Shown: in pieces, positions 16,723 through 25,201 of the stretch
Layout of the letters: each line of letters opens with the position of its first letter
How positions within the stretch are numbered: the stretch's first letter is position 1
From: VYDC01 sp963667515
GTDB taxonomy: Bacteria; Chloroflexota; Dehalococcoidia; UBA2979
Length of the DNA: 64,000 bases
NCBI GenBank assembly: GCA_963667515.2
Contig: CAXXXY010000006.1
Span: 434,001 to 498,000, forward strand
Reading direction: 5' to 3'
Notes under the pieces: generated by a model
Seen by the model: the letters and a program-made list of their open reading frames with translations, nothing else
What the model was told of the DNA's origin: nothing
Database searches by the model: none
Position numbers and translations under genes: made by a program

Positions 16723-17586
16723 ATGTCGATCGCCTCGACCCCGCCCGAGCTGGACGCCCTCGTCGAGGAGATCGCGGAGCTGCGCCCGCTGCCGGCGGTG
16801 GCCGCGCGCGCGCTCCAGCTCGCCGATGGCGACCGCTTCTCGGCACACGAGCTGGCGGGCGCCGTCGCCGCCGATCCCGCGCTCACGGCGCGGGTGCTGC
16901 GCCTCGCGAACTCCGCGTACTACGGCTTCCCGCGGCGCATCGCGACGGTGCGTGACGCCGTGGTGCTGCTGGGCTTCCCCGCCGTGCGCTCGGCGACGCT
17001 GGCCGCCTCGGTGATTCAGGCGATGCCGGACGCGCGCGGGGTGAACGCCGCCGACTTCTGGCGGCACTCGATCACCGTGGGGCTGCTGGCGGAGGTGCTG
17101 GCGCGAGCGCGCCGCCGCCACGTAGACGAGGCGTTCACGGCCGGCGTGCTGCACAACGCTGGCCGGCTCGCCCTGGCGCAGCAGCGGCCCGAGGCGCTGG
17201 CGCAGGCGCGCATGGCCGCCCGCCGCAACGGCGTCACGATCGAGCAGGCGCAGCGCGAGCTGCTCGGGTTCACCGACGCCAAGCTCGGCGGCGCGCTCGC
17301 GATCCGCCGGAGCTTCCCGGCCGAGCTCGCCGAGGCCGTCCGGCTCCACCAGCTCGACCCGAACGCGCTCCCCGATCCGGAGAGCCTCTCCGCTTTCGTG
17401 GTGCGGGCGCGGCTCTACGCCCGCGCCTGCGGCGTGCACGACAGCGTCGACATCCCCGCGAGCGGTGTGACCGCCCCCGAGGAGTGGTCGCTGCCGCCCG
17501 TCTCCACCGCGTTGGAGCAGCAGGGCGGCATCGACGGCGTCGGCGAGCGCGTCTCCGCCTTCGTCGAGACGGCGCGCGGCGGCTAG
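16723..17586 (+). CDS. HDOD-domain protein
   Basis: HDOD domains are HD-related, usually non-catalytic output modules in signalling proteins. The whole 287-aa protein is this domain: LRPLPAVAARALQLA, ADPALTARVLRLANSAYYGFPRRIATVRDAVVLLGF and AFTAGVLHNAGRLAL are typical, with a changed HD pair (HN at LHNAG). It has no attached receiver or GGDEF module. ATG at 16723 has GAGGAAC upstream; the upstream open frame is a shadow of the CoA-transferase. Partners are unknown. Confidence 0.8.
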   Translation: MSIASTPPELDALVEEIAELRPLPAVAARALQLADGDRFSAHELAGAVAADPALTARVLRLANSAYYGFPRRIATVRDAVVLLGFPAVRSATLAASVIQAMPDARGVNAADFWRHSITVGLLAEVLARARRRHVDEAFTAGVLHNAGRLALAQQRPEALAQARMAARRNGVTIEQAQRELLGFTDAKLGGALAIRRSFPAELAEAVRLHQLDPNALPDPESLSAFVVRARLYARACGVHDSVDIPASGVTAPEEWSLPPVSTALEQQGGIDGVGERVSAFVETARGG

Positions 17587-17660
17587 CACCTCCCCTCCAG
17601 CGCGGCGCCGAGGCGCGAGGCGGCGCGGCCTTCGTTCGGCGGCTGGCGTGCCACCGACAC

Positions 17661-17745
17661 CCGACCCGACCCGACCCGACCCGACCCGACCCGACCCGAC
17701 CCGACCCGACCCGACCCGACCCGACCCGACCCGACCCGACCCGAC
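17661..17745. repeat. CCGAC microsatellite, 17 perfect copies
   Basis: Seventeen uninterrupted 5-bp CCGAC units lie in the 270-bp gap between the HDOD gene and the MBL-fold gene. The array is about 45 bp upstream of a TATCCT -10 box (17791-17796) for the latter. Because 5 is not a multiple of 3 and both flanks are non-coding, length changes would alter promoter spacing or local structure and not protein. ORFs across it encode only RVGSG-type repeats and are not genes. Confidence 0.95.
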
Positions 17746-17856
17746 CCGGCGCAGCGCGGCGCGGGCAACGCTCGACGCGCGCAGTGCCGCTATCCTCGGG
17801 CGCGCGAGGTGGCCCCGCGGGGCCATCGGAGAGCGTCGAGGAGCAAGGGGGCGGCA

Positions 17857-18732
17857 ATGGCGTTTCCGTACCGGCAGAGCGCGAGCTTCCAGGTCGGTGC
17901 GCTGGAGGTCGTCCAGCTCTCGGACGGGTCGTTCGGGCGGGACGCGCGCAACTTCTTCGACGGGGTCGACGACGCCGAGTGGACGCGCGCCTGCGGCATC
18001 GCCAGCGCCGAGGAGCCGGTGCCGTGGGCGTACAGCGGCTACCTCGTGCGGGGCGACGGGCACACGACGCTCGTCGACACCGCGCTCCGCCAGCGCGACT
18101 GCGAGCCCGGCGTGCTCTCCTGCGCCGAGTTCCCGGAGCGCCTCGCCGAGGCCGGGGTCGAGCCGCACGAGGTAGACGTGCTGGTGCACTCGCACCTGCA
18201 CTGGGACCACGTCGGCTGGGACGTGACGCGCGAGGGCGCCATCGCCTACCCGAACGCCGAGGTCCACCTCTCGCGCACGGAGCTCGATTTCTGGATGGCG
18301 CCGCACCCCGACGCGCCCGAGCGCCACGTGCTCTTCGCGAACGAGCACTTCCGCCCGCTGCTGGAGGCGGGGCAGGTGCGCACCTTTGAGGCCGACGCGC
18401 AGATCACTCCCGCCATCACGATGATCGCGACGCCGGGCCACACCCCCGGGCACACGGTGCAGCTGATCCAGTCGCAGGGCGAGGCGCTGATCCTCGTCGG
18501 CGACGCGATGCACCACTGGACGCACGTCGAGCATCACGACTGGCTCTCGATCCACGAGTGGGACGGCGCGCAGTCGCAGGAGGCCCGCCGCCGCATCTGC
18601 GAGCTCGCCATCGAGACGGACGCGCTGGTGACGGGGCCGCACTTCCCGCTGCTCACGCTCGGCAGGGTGCGGCGCGACGGCGCCGGCTACCGCTACGAGC
18701 GCGTGGAGCCGCCCTCGGCGACCGTCCGCTAG
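17857..18732 (+). CDS. MBL-fold metallo-hydrolase
   Basis: A 291-aa metallo-beta-lactamase-fold hydrolase resembling quorum-quenching lactonase-like enzymes. The dinuclear metal motif H113-x-H115-x-D117-H118 (HSHLHWDHVG) is intact, with TPGHTPGHT and LVGDAMHH supplying the further His and Asp ligands. The ATG at 17857 follows AAGGGGGCGG; the earlier in-frame start at 17809 is less likely. The CCGAC microsatellite lies just upstream of its presumed promoter. The substrate could be a lactone, thioester or ester. Confidence 0.85.
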   Translation: MAFPYRQSASFQVGALEVVQLSDGSFGRDARNFFDGVDDAEWTRACGIASAEEPVPWAYSGYLVRGDGHTTLVDTALRQRDCEPGVLSCAEFPERLAEAGVEPHEVDVLVHSHLHWDHVGWDVTREGAIAYPNAEVHLSRTELDFWMAPHPDAPERHVLFANEHFRPLLEAGQVRTFEADAQITPAITMIATPGHTPGHTVQLIQSQGEALILVGDAMHHWTHVEHHDWLSIHEWDGAQSQEARRRICELAIETDALVTGPHFPLLTLGRVRRDGAGYRYERVEPPSATVR

Positions 18733-18799
18733 CGCGCGCGTCGCTGGGCGAGCAGGCGCGCTGGCCCGGGGCGGCCGCCGAGTCGATACTGATCGCGCT

Positions 18800-18943
18800 A
18801 TGCACGCCCAGCAGCTCGCCGTCGCGCCAGGGCTGGTCGGGGGCGGCGCGGCACGCGCCCTCGCGGCCGCCGCGCTGCTCGCGCTGCTGCTGCCGCTGCT
18901 CCCGGTCGTCGCCGCCGAGCAGCTCGCGGGGTGGCAGCCCTAG
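18800..18943 (+). pseudogene. 5' part of a His-rich secreted protein gene, cut at IS481 copy B
   Basis: The 47 codons from ATG 18800 encode a signal-sequence-like segment (AAAALLALLLPLLPVVA) followed by EQLAGWQP and a TAG that lies in the left target duplication. Downstream of the element the same frame continues (20000-20275). A GATACT box 9 bp before the ATG suggests a leaderless or very short-leader transcript. The protein family is not recognised. Confidence 0.5.
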
Positions 18944-18944
18944 C

Positions 18945-19994
18945 TGTACTACCCAGGAAGGTTGTTCACAGGCGGGAGGCGGGGACGGCCCCGCCGACGC
19001 CGCCGTGCGGTCGGCGGTGATTGTAGCGGTAGAGCCAGCGTGGGAGCTGGCGCAGCCGCTCGGCGTTGGAGCGGTAGGGGCGGGCGTAGGCCCACTCGTT
19101 CTGCAGGATCTGGATGAAACGCTCGGCTTTGCCGTTCGTCTGCGGGCGGTAGGGCCGCGTGTGCGACAGCCGCACGTCTGCGGCAGCGGCGGCGCCGTGG
19201 AAGCTGCGGGCGACGGTGTAGGCCTTCGCGTTGTCGGTCAGGACCCGGCGCACGCGCACGCCACGCCGGCGGAAGGCCGCGAGCGCCTGCTCGAGGAAGG
19301 CGGCGCAGCTCGCGCCACGCTCGTCGGGCAGGACGGAGACGTAGGCGTAACGGCTGTGGTCGTCGACGGCGACGTGTAGGTACTCCAGCCCCAGCGAACG
19401 CCGCGAATGCGGCCCGGAGCGCGTCTCGGCGAAGCCAGGCGCCATTCGCTTGCCGCCGCCCTCGGGGACGCGCCCGAGCTTCTTCACGTCGAGATGCAGC
19501 AGGTCGCCGGGGGCGTCGTGCTCGTAGCGGACCGGCTCCCGGGTGACGCGGTGCAGGCGGTCGAGCCGGTTGAGGCCGCGGCGCCGCAGCACGGCGTAGA
19601 CCGTGGAGCGGGCGACCCCGAGCGCCCACTGGATGCGATGCGGCCCGAATCCCTGCGTGCGTCGCACGGCGCAGATGCGTCGCTCCAGCTCGGGCGGCGT
19701 GCGCCGGGGATGCGCGCGCGGGGCGGAGCTGCGGTCCTCGAGCCCTGCCGCTCCCTCCGTCCGGAAGCGCCCCAGCCACTTGGCAACGGTGTGGCGGGAG
19801 ACGCGGAAGTGGCGAGCGACCTCAGCCTGGGGCCAGCCGGCGTCCACTTCCCGCACGAGCTCGAGTCGGGTCAGCGGCGTCAGCCGCGCGTTACGATGGG
19901 CCATGAGGGTGTCCTCTCCTCGCTACTGCCGTGCTGTCACACACAGCAGCGGGCGAGGCCCCTCATCCTGTCAACAACCTACGTGGGAACTACA
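18945..19994 (-). mobile_element. IS481-family insertion sequence, copy B
   Basis: A 1050-bp element with the same ends as copy A, flanked by a perfect 6-bp duplication CCTAGC (18939-18944 and 19995-20000). The insertion splits the two halves of a small His-rich secreted-protein gene. Copies B and C share Thr49 in the transposase and are probably the closest pair. Confidence 0.97.
18966..19904 (-). CDS. IS481-family DDE transposase, copy B
   Basis: Intact 312-aa transposase, the same as copy A apart from Thr49 for Ala49. The HTH, D139, D224 and E261 are conserved. The ATG at 19902-19904 keeps the GAGGAGAGGA site. Confidence 0.95.
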   Translation of the reverse strand: MAHRNARLTPLTRLELVREVDAGWPQAEVARHFRVSRHTVAKWLGRFRTEGAAGLEDRSSAPRAHPRRTPPELERRICAVRRTQGFGPHRIQWALGVARSTVYAVLRRRGLNRLDRLHRVTREPVRYEHDAPGDLLHLDVKKLGRVPEGGGKRMAPGFAETRSGPHSRRSLGLEYLHVAVDDHSRYAYVSVLPDERGASCAAFLEQALAAFRRRGVRVRRVLTDNAKAYTVARSFHGAAAAADVRLSHTRPYRPQTNGKAERFIQILQNEWAYARPYRSNAERLRQLPRWLYRYNHRRPHGGVGGAVPASRL

Positions 19995-19999
19995 CCTAG

Positions 20000-20275
20000 C
20001 ACGGCCACATCCAGCTCGGCGCGCACGACCACGAGCACCAGCACCCCTACGAGCTCGCAGCGCCCGGCGAGGCGGCGAGCGGCGGCGCCGCCTCCATCGC
20101 CTTCACCCCCTCGGCCGAGGGGAGCGCGGCGCCGGGCCTCTCGCCGGCGCTGCCGGCGGCCGCGCCCTCCGCGCGGCCCACGGAGCTCGCCCCGCCGCGC
20201 GCGCTGGCGGCCGGGGAGCGCGACGGGCCCGCCGAGTGGCGCGCGCCCGTCCCCACGGAGCCGCCGCGCCGCTGA
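20000..20275 (+). pseudogene. 3' part of the His-rich secreted protein gene
   Basis: This frame continues that of 18800-18943 if the element and one target copy are removed. It encodes 91 codons beginning HGHIQLGAHDHEHQHPYE, a likely metal-binding stretch, then a low-complexity Ala/Pro region, ending at TGA 20273-20275. Third positions are almost all G/C, as in real genes here. A TAG from the CTAG target separates the halves even in the reconstructed pre-insertion sequence, so the gene was already interrupted or has acquired a nonsense codon. Confidence 0.5.
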
Positions 20276-20346
20276 CGCCCCGGGACGCGCCACGCATCCA
20301 CGCGCCCCTCCCTCCGACCTGCCGGCTCGAATCGAAAGGGACTGAC

Positions 20347-20818
20347 ATGCGTCGCTACTTCTGCTACCGCTGATCGGGCTCGCGCTCGCGGGCGCGCTGC
20401 TCGCCGCCTGCTCCGACGACGACGATGGCGCCGGGCACGGGCACGGCACCGACGTCGGCGCGGTGCTCGCGGCCGTCGAGGTGCTGGAGCGCGCCGAGTT
20501 CCACCACCAGGAGGAGACGCTCACCGTCTCCGACTCGCCGGCGATCCACCCCGCGTGGCTGGGCCGCGGGCGCAACGTGCGCACCGCGGTCGCCGTCGTC
20601 GATTGGCCGCACGACGTGCAGGAGCTCGCCGACACCTTCCTCGCGGGTCGGAGCACTACGTCGCCGCGCTCGACGCCGACGACCTCGACGCCGCGATCAC
20701 GACCGTCTCGCCAGCGCACGGCGCCTTCCACGCGCTCACGGGGGGCGCCTACGCGGCGCTCGCCGAGGAGGCGGGCATCGCGGCGGGTGCGGGCCACGAC
20801 GACGACGATCACGACTAG
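20347..20818 (+). pseudogene. His/Asp-rich lipoprotein, two frameshifts
   Basis: Joining three frames gives one lipoprotein. It starts MRRYF, then in the next frame LPLIGLALAGALLAAC (lipobox LAAC) followed by SDDDDGAGHGHG and a domain through VVDWPHDVQELADTFLAG. A third frame carries EHYVAALDADDLDAAITTVSP and ends GHDDDDHD. The His and Asp clusters at both ends suggest a metal-binding role next to CopC/CopD genes. The family is not recognised. The shifts are at about 20362 and 20650. Confidence 0.55.
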
Positions 20819-21430
20819 CGGGCGGCGGCGGTGGTCGGCGCTGGCGATCGCCTCGGGCGCGCTCGCGGCGGCGATGCTGCTGGCCGCGGGCGCGGCGCCG
20901 GACGTGGCGCTCGCCCACGCCGGCTACGACCGCTCCTCGCCGGCCGACGGGGCGGTGATCCCGCGCGCGCGCGCCTCGATGTCTGGTTCACGCAGGAGCT
21001 CTTCCGCCGCGAGGGCGCGAACGCGCTCGAGGTGCGGGACGAGGCCGGGCAGCGGCTGGACGCGGACGATCTCGCGCTGGACGAGGAGGACCGCACGCAC
21101 CTCTCGGTGGGGCTGCCGGCGGAGCTGCCGCCCGGCCGCTACGTCGTCGCGTGGCGAACGCTCTCCGCCGTCGACGGCGACACCGCCGAGGGCAGCTTCG
21201 GCTTCAGCGTCGACCCCGCGGCCCCGGAGCCCACGCCGCCACCTCCGACAGGCGGTGCGGTCGGCAGCCCGAGCGGCGGCGCGACCGTCGAGGAGGCGCA
21301 GGGAGGCGAGATCGCGGGCGCGGGCGGCGGCGCGCGGTGGTGGGGGCTCGCGGCGACGGCGGCGGTCGCCGCCTCGCTCGCCCTCGGCGCGCGTGCGCTG
21401 CTCGCGCCGGCGGCGCCGGCGGCGCCGGCG
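20787..21430 (+). pseudogene. CopC-like copper-binding protein, frameshifted
   Basis: A probable GTG start at 20787 overlaps the end of the lipoprotein. A signal peptide (ALAIASGALAAAMLLAAG) ends before HAGYDRSSPADGAV, matching CopC proteins whose mature N-terminal His binds copper. A one-base shift in the CG run near 20970 moves the rest (LDVWFTQELFRREGANALEV...GRYVVAWRTLSAVDGD) into the next frame. A C-terminal TM segment (WWGLAATAAVAASLALGA) follows. No stop is seen before the next CopC domain, so a separate protein cannot be told from a fused one. Confidence 0.65.
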
Positions 21431-23300
21431 CGCGGGCGCGCTGCTGCTCGCGGGCGCGCGCGCGGGCGCGCTGCTCGCCGCGACGCTCGGCTCGCTGTGG
21501 CCGCAGCGGGCGCAGGCGCACGCGGTGCTCGTGCGCTCCGAGCCCAGCGCCGAGGCCCGGCTGCGCCGCCCGCCCGCGGCGATCGACCTGTGGTTCTCCG
21601 AGCCCCTCGAGGAGGGGCTGTCGAGCTTCGAGCTGTTGGGCGCGGACGGACGCGCGCTCCCGCTGGACGGGTGCGCATCGACCCCGCGGACGACATGCAC
21701 CTCTCGGCCCTGCCGCGGCCGCTGCGCCCCGGCTTCTACACTGTCGTCTACCGCACGCTCTCGACGCTGGACGGGCACGGCTGGAGCGGCTCGTTCAGCT
21801 TCACGATGCTCGAGGCCGACGGCTCGACGCCGGCCGGCAGTGCCTTCGATCCGGGCCTCGGCGGAAACAGCTCGCCACCGGAGATCGCGGGTCGCTGGCT
21901 CAGCTTCGCCGGGCTCTCGGCGATCGTGGGCGGCGGTCTGCTGATCGCGCTCGCCACGCCTCGGCGCGGCGGGGGACGCCGAGGCGTGCTCTCGCAGCGG
22001 TGGACGGCCGAGCTGGGCACGCTGGCGCGCCGGCTGGCGCTCGCCGGGGTGCCGCTCGCGGTGGCCGGCCTGCTGCTCGAGGTGCACGCGCAGCAGCAGC
22101 AGCAGCTGGGCGCCCCGCTCGGCACCCTGCTGCGCGACACCCGCTTCGGGATCTTTTCCTCTGGGCAGAGTCTCCTCTTGCTCGCGAGCGCGGGGGCGCT
22201 CGGCGCCGCCGCGTGTGGAGCGAGGCGGGGCCGGCTCGATGTCGAGCGGGCGGGCACGGCGGCGGCCGCCGTGCTCGCGGGGCTGGCGCTGCTCACGGTG
22301 CCGTTCGTGAGCCATGCGGCGGCGGCGCCCGGCACCTTCTGGGCCGTGCTCGCGGACGCGCTGCACCTGGCGCTCGCGGCGCTGTGGGCGGGCGGCCTGC
22401 TGGCGCTCGCGGCGGCGCTGATGCGCGCACGGCGCCTGCGGCTCGCGCACGAGGAGGAGCTGCTCCCGCTGGTGACGCGCTTCTCGGCGCTCGCGACGGT
22501 GGCGATCGCGGCGCGCGCCGTCACCGGCCTCGTGCGGACGCTGGGCGAGCTGCCGAGCGCCGGCGCGCTCACCGACTCGGAGTACGGTCGCTGGCTGCTC
22601 GCGAAGCTGGCGCTGGTGGCGGTGGCGCTGCTGCTGGCGCTGGCGAGCCGCCGCGCGCTGGCTCGCTTCGCTGCGGGGGCCGGGGCGCGCGCCACCCTCG
22701 GAGCGCTACGCCGCTCGCTCCCCGCCGAGGCGGCGCTCGCGCTGCTCATGCTGGGAGCGGTCGCGGTGCTGGGGCAGCTCCCCAACCCGCGCGGCGGCGA
22801 GGTGAGCGCGGCCTCGGTCGCCATCCCCTTCAACAGCATCGTGGCGGCAGACGACCTCACCGTGCACCTGCAGGTCACCCCGGCGCGCGCCGGGCCCAAC
22901 GAGCTGCGCGTCCATGCCTACCACGCCGACGGCAGCGACCCCGGCAAGTTCGGGAGCGTGCGCGTCACGCTCGCCAACGAGACGCTGGGCGAGGGCGGCG
23001 CGAGCTTCGACGCGGAGCCGCAGGGCTCGGGCATCTTCACCACCACCGCGACGATCTCGAGCCTCTCGCCGACGTGAACGGTGACGGCGGATGTCCGCCG
23101 TGCCGGCGAGGACGACGCGCGCGCCGAGTTCCGCGTCCCCATCGAGGCGCCGCTGGCGGCGGACGGAGGCGGGCTCTTCGCATCGCCCGCGCCGCAGCTC
23201 CCCGCCAACGCGCTGGGGGCGGTGCTGCTGGCCGCGGGCGGCGCGGGCGCGCTGCTGGCGACGTGGCGCAGCCGGTGGCGGCTCGCCCCACGCCCGCACG
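21430..23300 (+). pseudogene. CopC-CopD-YtkA-like copper transport protein, broken
   Basis: A signal segment (GALLAATLGSLWPQRAQAHA) leads into a second CopC domain (HAVLVRSEPSAEARL...IDLWFSEPLEEG). After a shift near 21670 come its C-terminal strands (GFYTVVYRTLSTLDGHGWSG), the CopD multi-pass membrane domain (about 21890-22800) and a YtkA/FixH-like domain. At 23075 the frame meets TGA where TVTADVRRAGEDDARAEFRVPIEAP continues the same domain, so TGA seems to replace a Trp codon. A TM segment (ALGAVLLAAGGAGALLA) follows. It probably acted in periplasmic copper uptake or delivery. Confidence 0.7.
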
Positions 23301-23699
23301 GCGGCCGTCGGCGCGCTCGCCGCCTCGGGCATCCTCTGGCTCTCCGCCGACAGCCACGGCACCGGCACCCCCGCCCTGCGGAACCCGTTCGCGGGCGACT
23401 CCGCCTCTGTCGAGCGCGGGCGCGCCCTCTACGCGACGAGCTGCGTGGGCTGCCACGGCGCGCATGGCCTCGGCGACGGGCCGGACGCGGCCGGGCTCGT
23501 GCCGGCGCCCGCCGACCTCTCGCTCCACGTGCCGCTGCACCCGGAGTCCGACACCTACGTCTTCATCGCGCAGGGCTTCCCCGGCACGGCGATGCCGGGC
23601 TGGGCCGAGGAGCTGAGCGACGAGCAGATCTGGGATCTCGTGAGCTACCTGCGCGACGAGTTCGACGGGGGCGTGCCGGGCGCGACGCGCTCGCGCTGA
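23295..23699 (+). pseudogene. cytochrome c domain protein
   Basis: A mono-haem class I cytochrome c: CVGCHGAHGLGDGPDA holds the CxxCH haem site, with the Met ligand probably in GTAMPGWAEELSD and the C-terminal helix in IWDLVSYLRDEF. An N-terminal anchor (VGALAASGILWLSA) precedes it. No clear start codon or ribosome-binding site exists. The segment follows the CopD-YtkA frame directly after a frameshift near 23290, so it may be the C-terminal domain of a CopC-CopD-cytochrome c fusion. TGA is at 23697-23699. Confidence 0.65.
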
Positions 23700-23809
23700 G
23701 GCGGCGGCGAGGCTGGCCGCGAGGGCCGTCGTCGCGCAGCGCACCCTCGATGGTGCATCATCGCGCCCGCCTCGCCACCGGCGCGGGGCCGCGAGACAGC
23801 GGGGGCACG

Positions 23810-25006
23810 ATGGAGCAGCCGTTCGAGGGTGCGCGGGTGGTGGAGGTCGGCGACGGCGTGGCGGTGGCCGCCGCGGCGAAGCAGTTCTCGGACTTCGGCG
23901 CGCGCGTGGTGAAGGTGGAGCGCCCCGGCGGCGGGGAGCTGCGGCGGCTCGCGCCCTTCGCGGAGGACCGGCCGCACCTCGAGACGGGCGGGATGCACCT
24001 CGCGCTCGACACGGGGAAGCGCTCGCTCGCGCTCGACGTGCGCACGCCCTCGGGGCGCGAGGTGTTGACGCGGCTCGCGGGCGGCGCCGACCTACTGCTC
24101 GTCGAGCTGCCGCCCGAGGAGGCCGTGCGCACCCTCGACGCCGGCCGGCGCGCGACGCCCGCGCCCTCCACCGTCGCGATCACCCCGCACGGCCTCGACG
24201 GCCCCTACGCGGGCCGCCGAGAGTCCGAGATGTCGGTTTTCGCGTGGAGCACGCGCATGGCGCGGCAGCGCCCGCCGGACGGGCCGCCGCTGCGCTACGC
24301 GCCGCACACCGTGGCGATGCAGGTCGGCTTCACCGCGGCGGCCGTGGGCGCCGCCGCGCTGTGGGACCGCGAGCGCGGCGGCGAGCGCCGCGACGCGGAC
24401 ATCGCCGCGGTGGAGGCGCACTCGGGCAACGTCGACACGAACTTCACGGCGTGGTCGCTGAACCAGGGCATCGCCCCCGCCTCGGCGACGCGCTCCGTGC
24501 GCATCTTCCCCGTCGGCACCTACCCCTGCCGCGACGGCTTCGTGCAGTTCACGGCGGGCGAGCCGCCGTTCTTCCAGCGCTCCTGCGCCGCGATCGGCCA
24601 CCCCGAATGGCCCGAGGACCCGCGCTTCCGCGACCCGGCCACGCGCGCCGACTACCACGACGACTACATGGAGGCGTTCCTGCCCTGGATCGGCGCGCGC
24701 ACCAAGCTCGAGGTGTTCCGCGAGATGCAGGGCCACGGCGTGCTGTGCACCCCCGTGCTCTCGGTGGAGGAGGCGGTCGCCGAGCCCGTGGCCGCGGCCC
24801 GTGCCTCGTTCGTCACGGTGGAGCAGCCCGAGGTGGGCGAGATGCTGCTCGCGGGCGCGCCGTTCCGCCTGGGCGGCGTCGAGGGCGACGCCTGGCGCGC
24901 GCTGCCCGCACCCCGCCTCGGCGAGCACAACGCCGAGCTGCTCGACGAGCTCGGCTACAGCCGCGACGAGCAGATCTCGCTCTTCCGCGCGGGCGTGACG
25001 GGATGA
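23810..25006 (+). CDS. family III CoA-transferase, divergent
   Basis: CaiB/BaiF-fold CoA-transferase of 398 aa: FEGARVVEVGDGVAVAAAAKQFSDFGARVVKVERP is the N-terminal signature, and VGTYPCRDGFVQF and LGEHNAELLDELGY are typical later blocks. The region normally carrying GFD with the catalytic Asp is altered (SEMSVFAWSTRMARQ), so activity on CoA esters is uncertain. ATG at 23810 lies in GGGGGCACGATGG. Another CoA-transferase follows in the same direction after 195 bp that contains a hairpin and a copy of this gene's last 15 bases. Confidence 0.82.
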   Translation: MEQPFEGARVVEVGDGVAVAAAAKQFSDFGARVVKVERPGGGELRRLAPFAEDRPHLETGGMHLALDTGKRSLALDVRTPSGREVLTRLAGGADLLLVELPPEEAVRTLDAGRRATPAPSTVAITPHGLDGPYAGRRESEMSVFAWSTRMARQRPPDGPPLRYAPHTVAMQVGFTAAAVGAAALWDRERGGERRDADIAAVEAHSGNVDTNFTAWSLNQGIAPASATRSVRIFPVGTYPCRDGFVQFTAGEPPFFQRSCAAIGHPEWPEDPRFRDPATRADYHDDYMEAFLPWIGARTKLEVFREMQGHGVLCTPVLSVEEAVAEPVAAARASFVTVEQPEVGEMLLAGAPFRLGGVEGDAWRALPAPRLGEHNAELLDELGYSRDEQISLFRAGVTG

Positions 25007-25144
25007 CCGCGTTACGCGCCGCCGCCCACCGCCCGGGGACATCGGCCGGCCTCCCCGCACGCGACGCGCGCCAGACGCGCCGCGCAGGCGTGACGGGATG
25101 AGAGCCGCGGCAGCGGCGGCAGCAGCGACCGCGCGACCTGATCA

Positions 25145-25182
25145 GGCGTTCGGGGCGCGCGTCTCCGCGCACCCCGAACGCC
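25145..25182 (+). promoter_or_regulatory. long imperfect hairpin in a CoA-transferase leader
   Basis: GGCGTTCGGGG (25145-25155) pairs with CCCCGAACGCC (25172-25182). Inside, GCGCG (25157-25161) pairs with CGCGC (25166-25170) around a TCTC loop, separated by one C/A mismatch. The hairpin ends 19 nt before the GTG start at 25202 and close to its GGAGG site. It could end the upstream transcript or control translation of the downstream gene. Confidence 0.5.
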
Positions 25183-25201
25183 GCGTCGTGCGGAGGAAAC
25201 G

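Noticed and set aside
17661..17745. CRISPR-like array
   Set aside because: The units are 5 bp, contiguous and without spacers; no cas genes are present. No other CRISPR-like pattern was seen in the window.
17648..17857. Proteins made of RVGSG or PDPTR repeats across the CCGAC array
   Set aside because: They are translations of a 5-bp microsatellite in several frames, with no ribosome-binding sites or domains.
23070..23080. TGA read as Trp (recoded genetic code) or selenocysteine
   Set aside because: TGA ends many intact genes here (for example Gfo/Idh/MocA, thiB, thiP, transposases), and no selenocysteine element is seen; a nonsense mutation is simpler.
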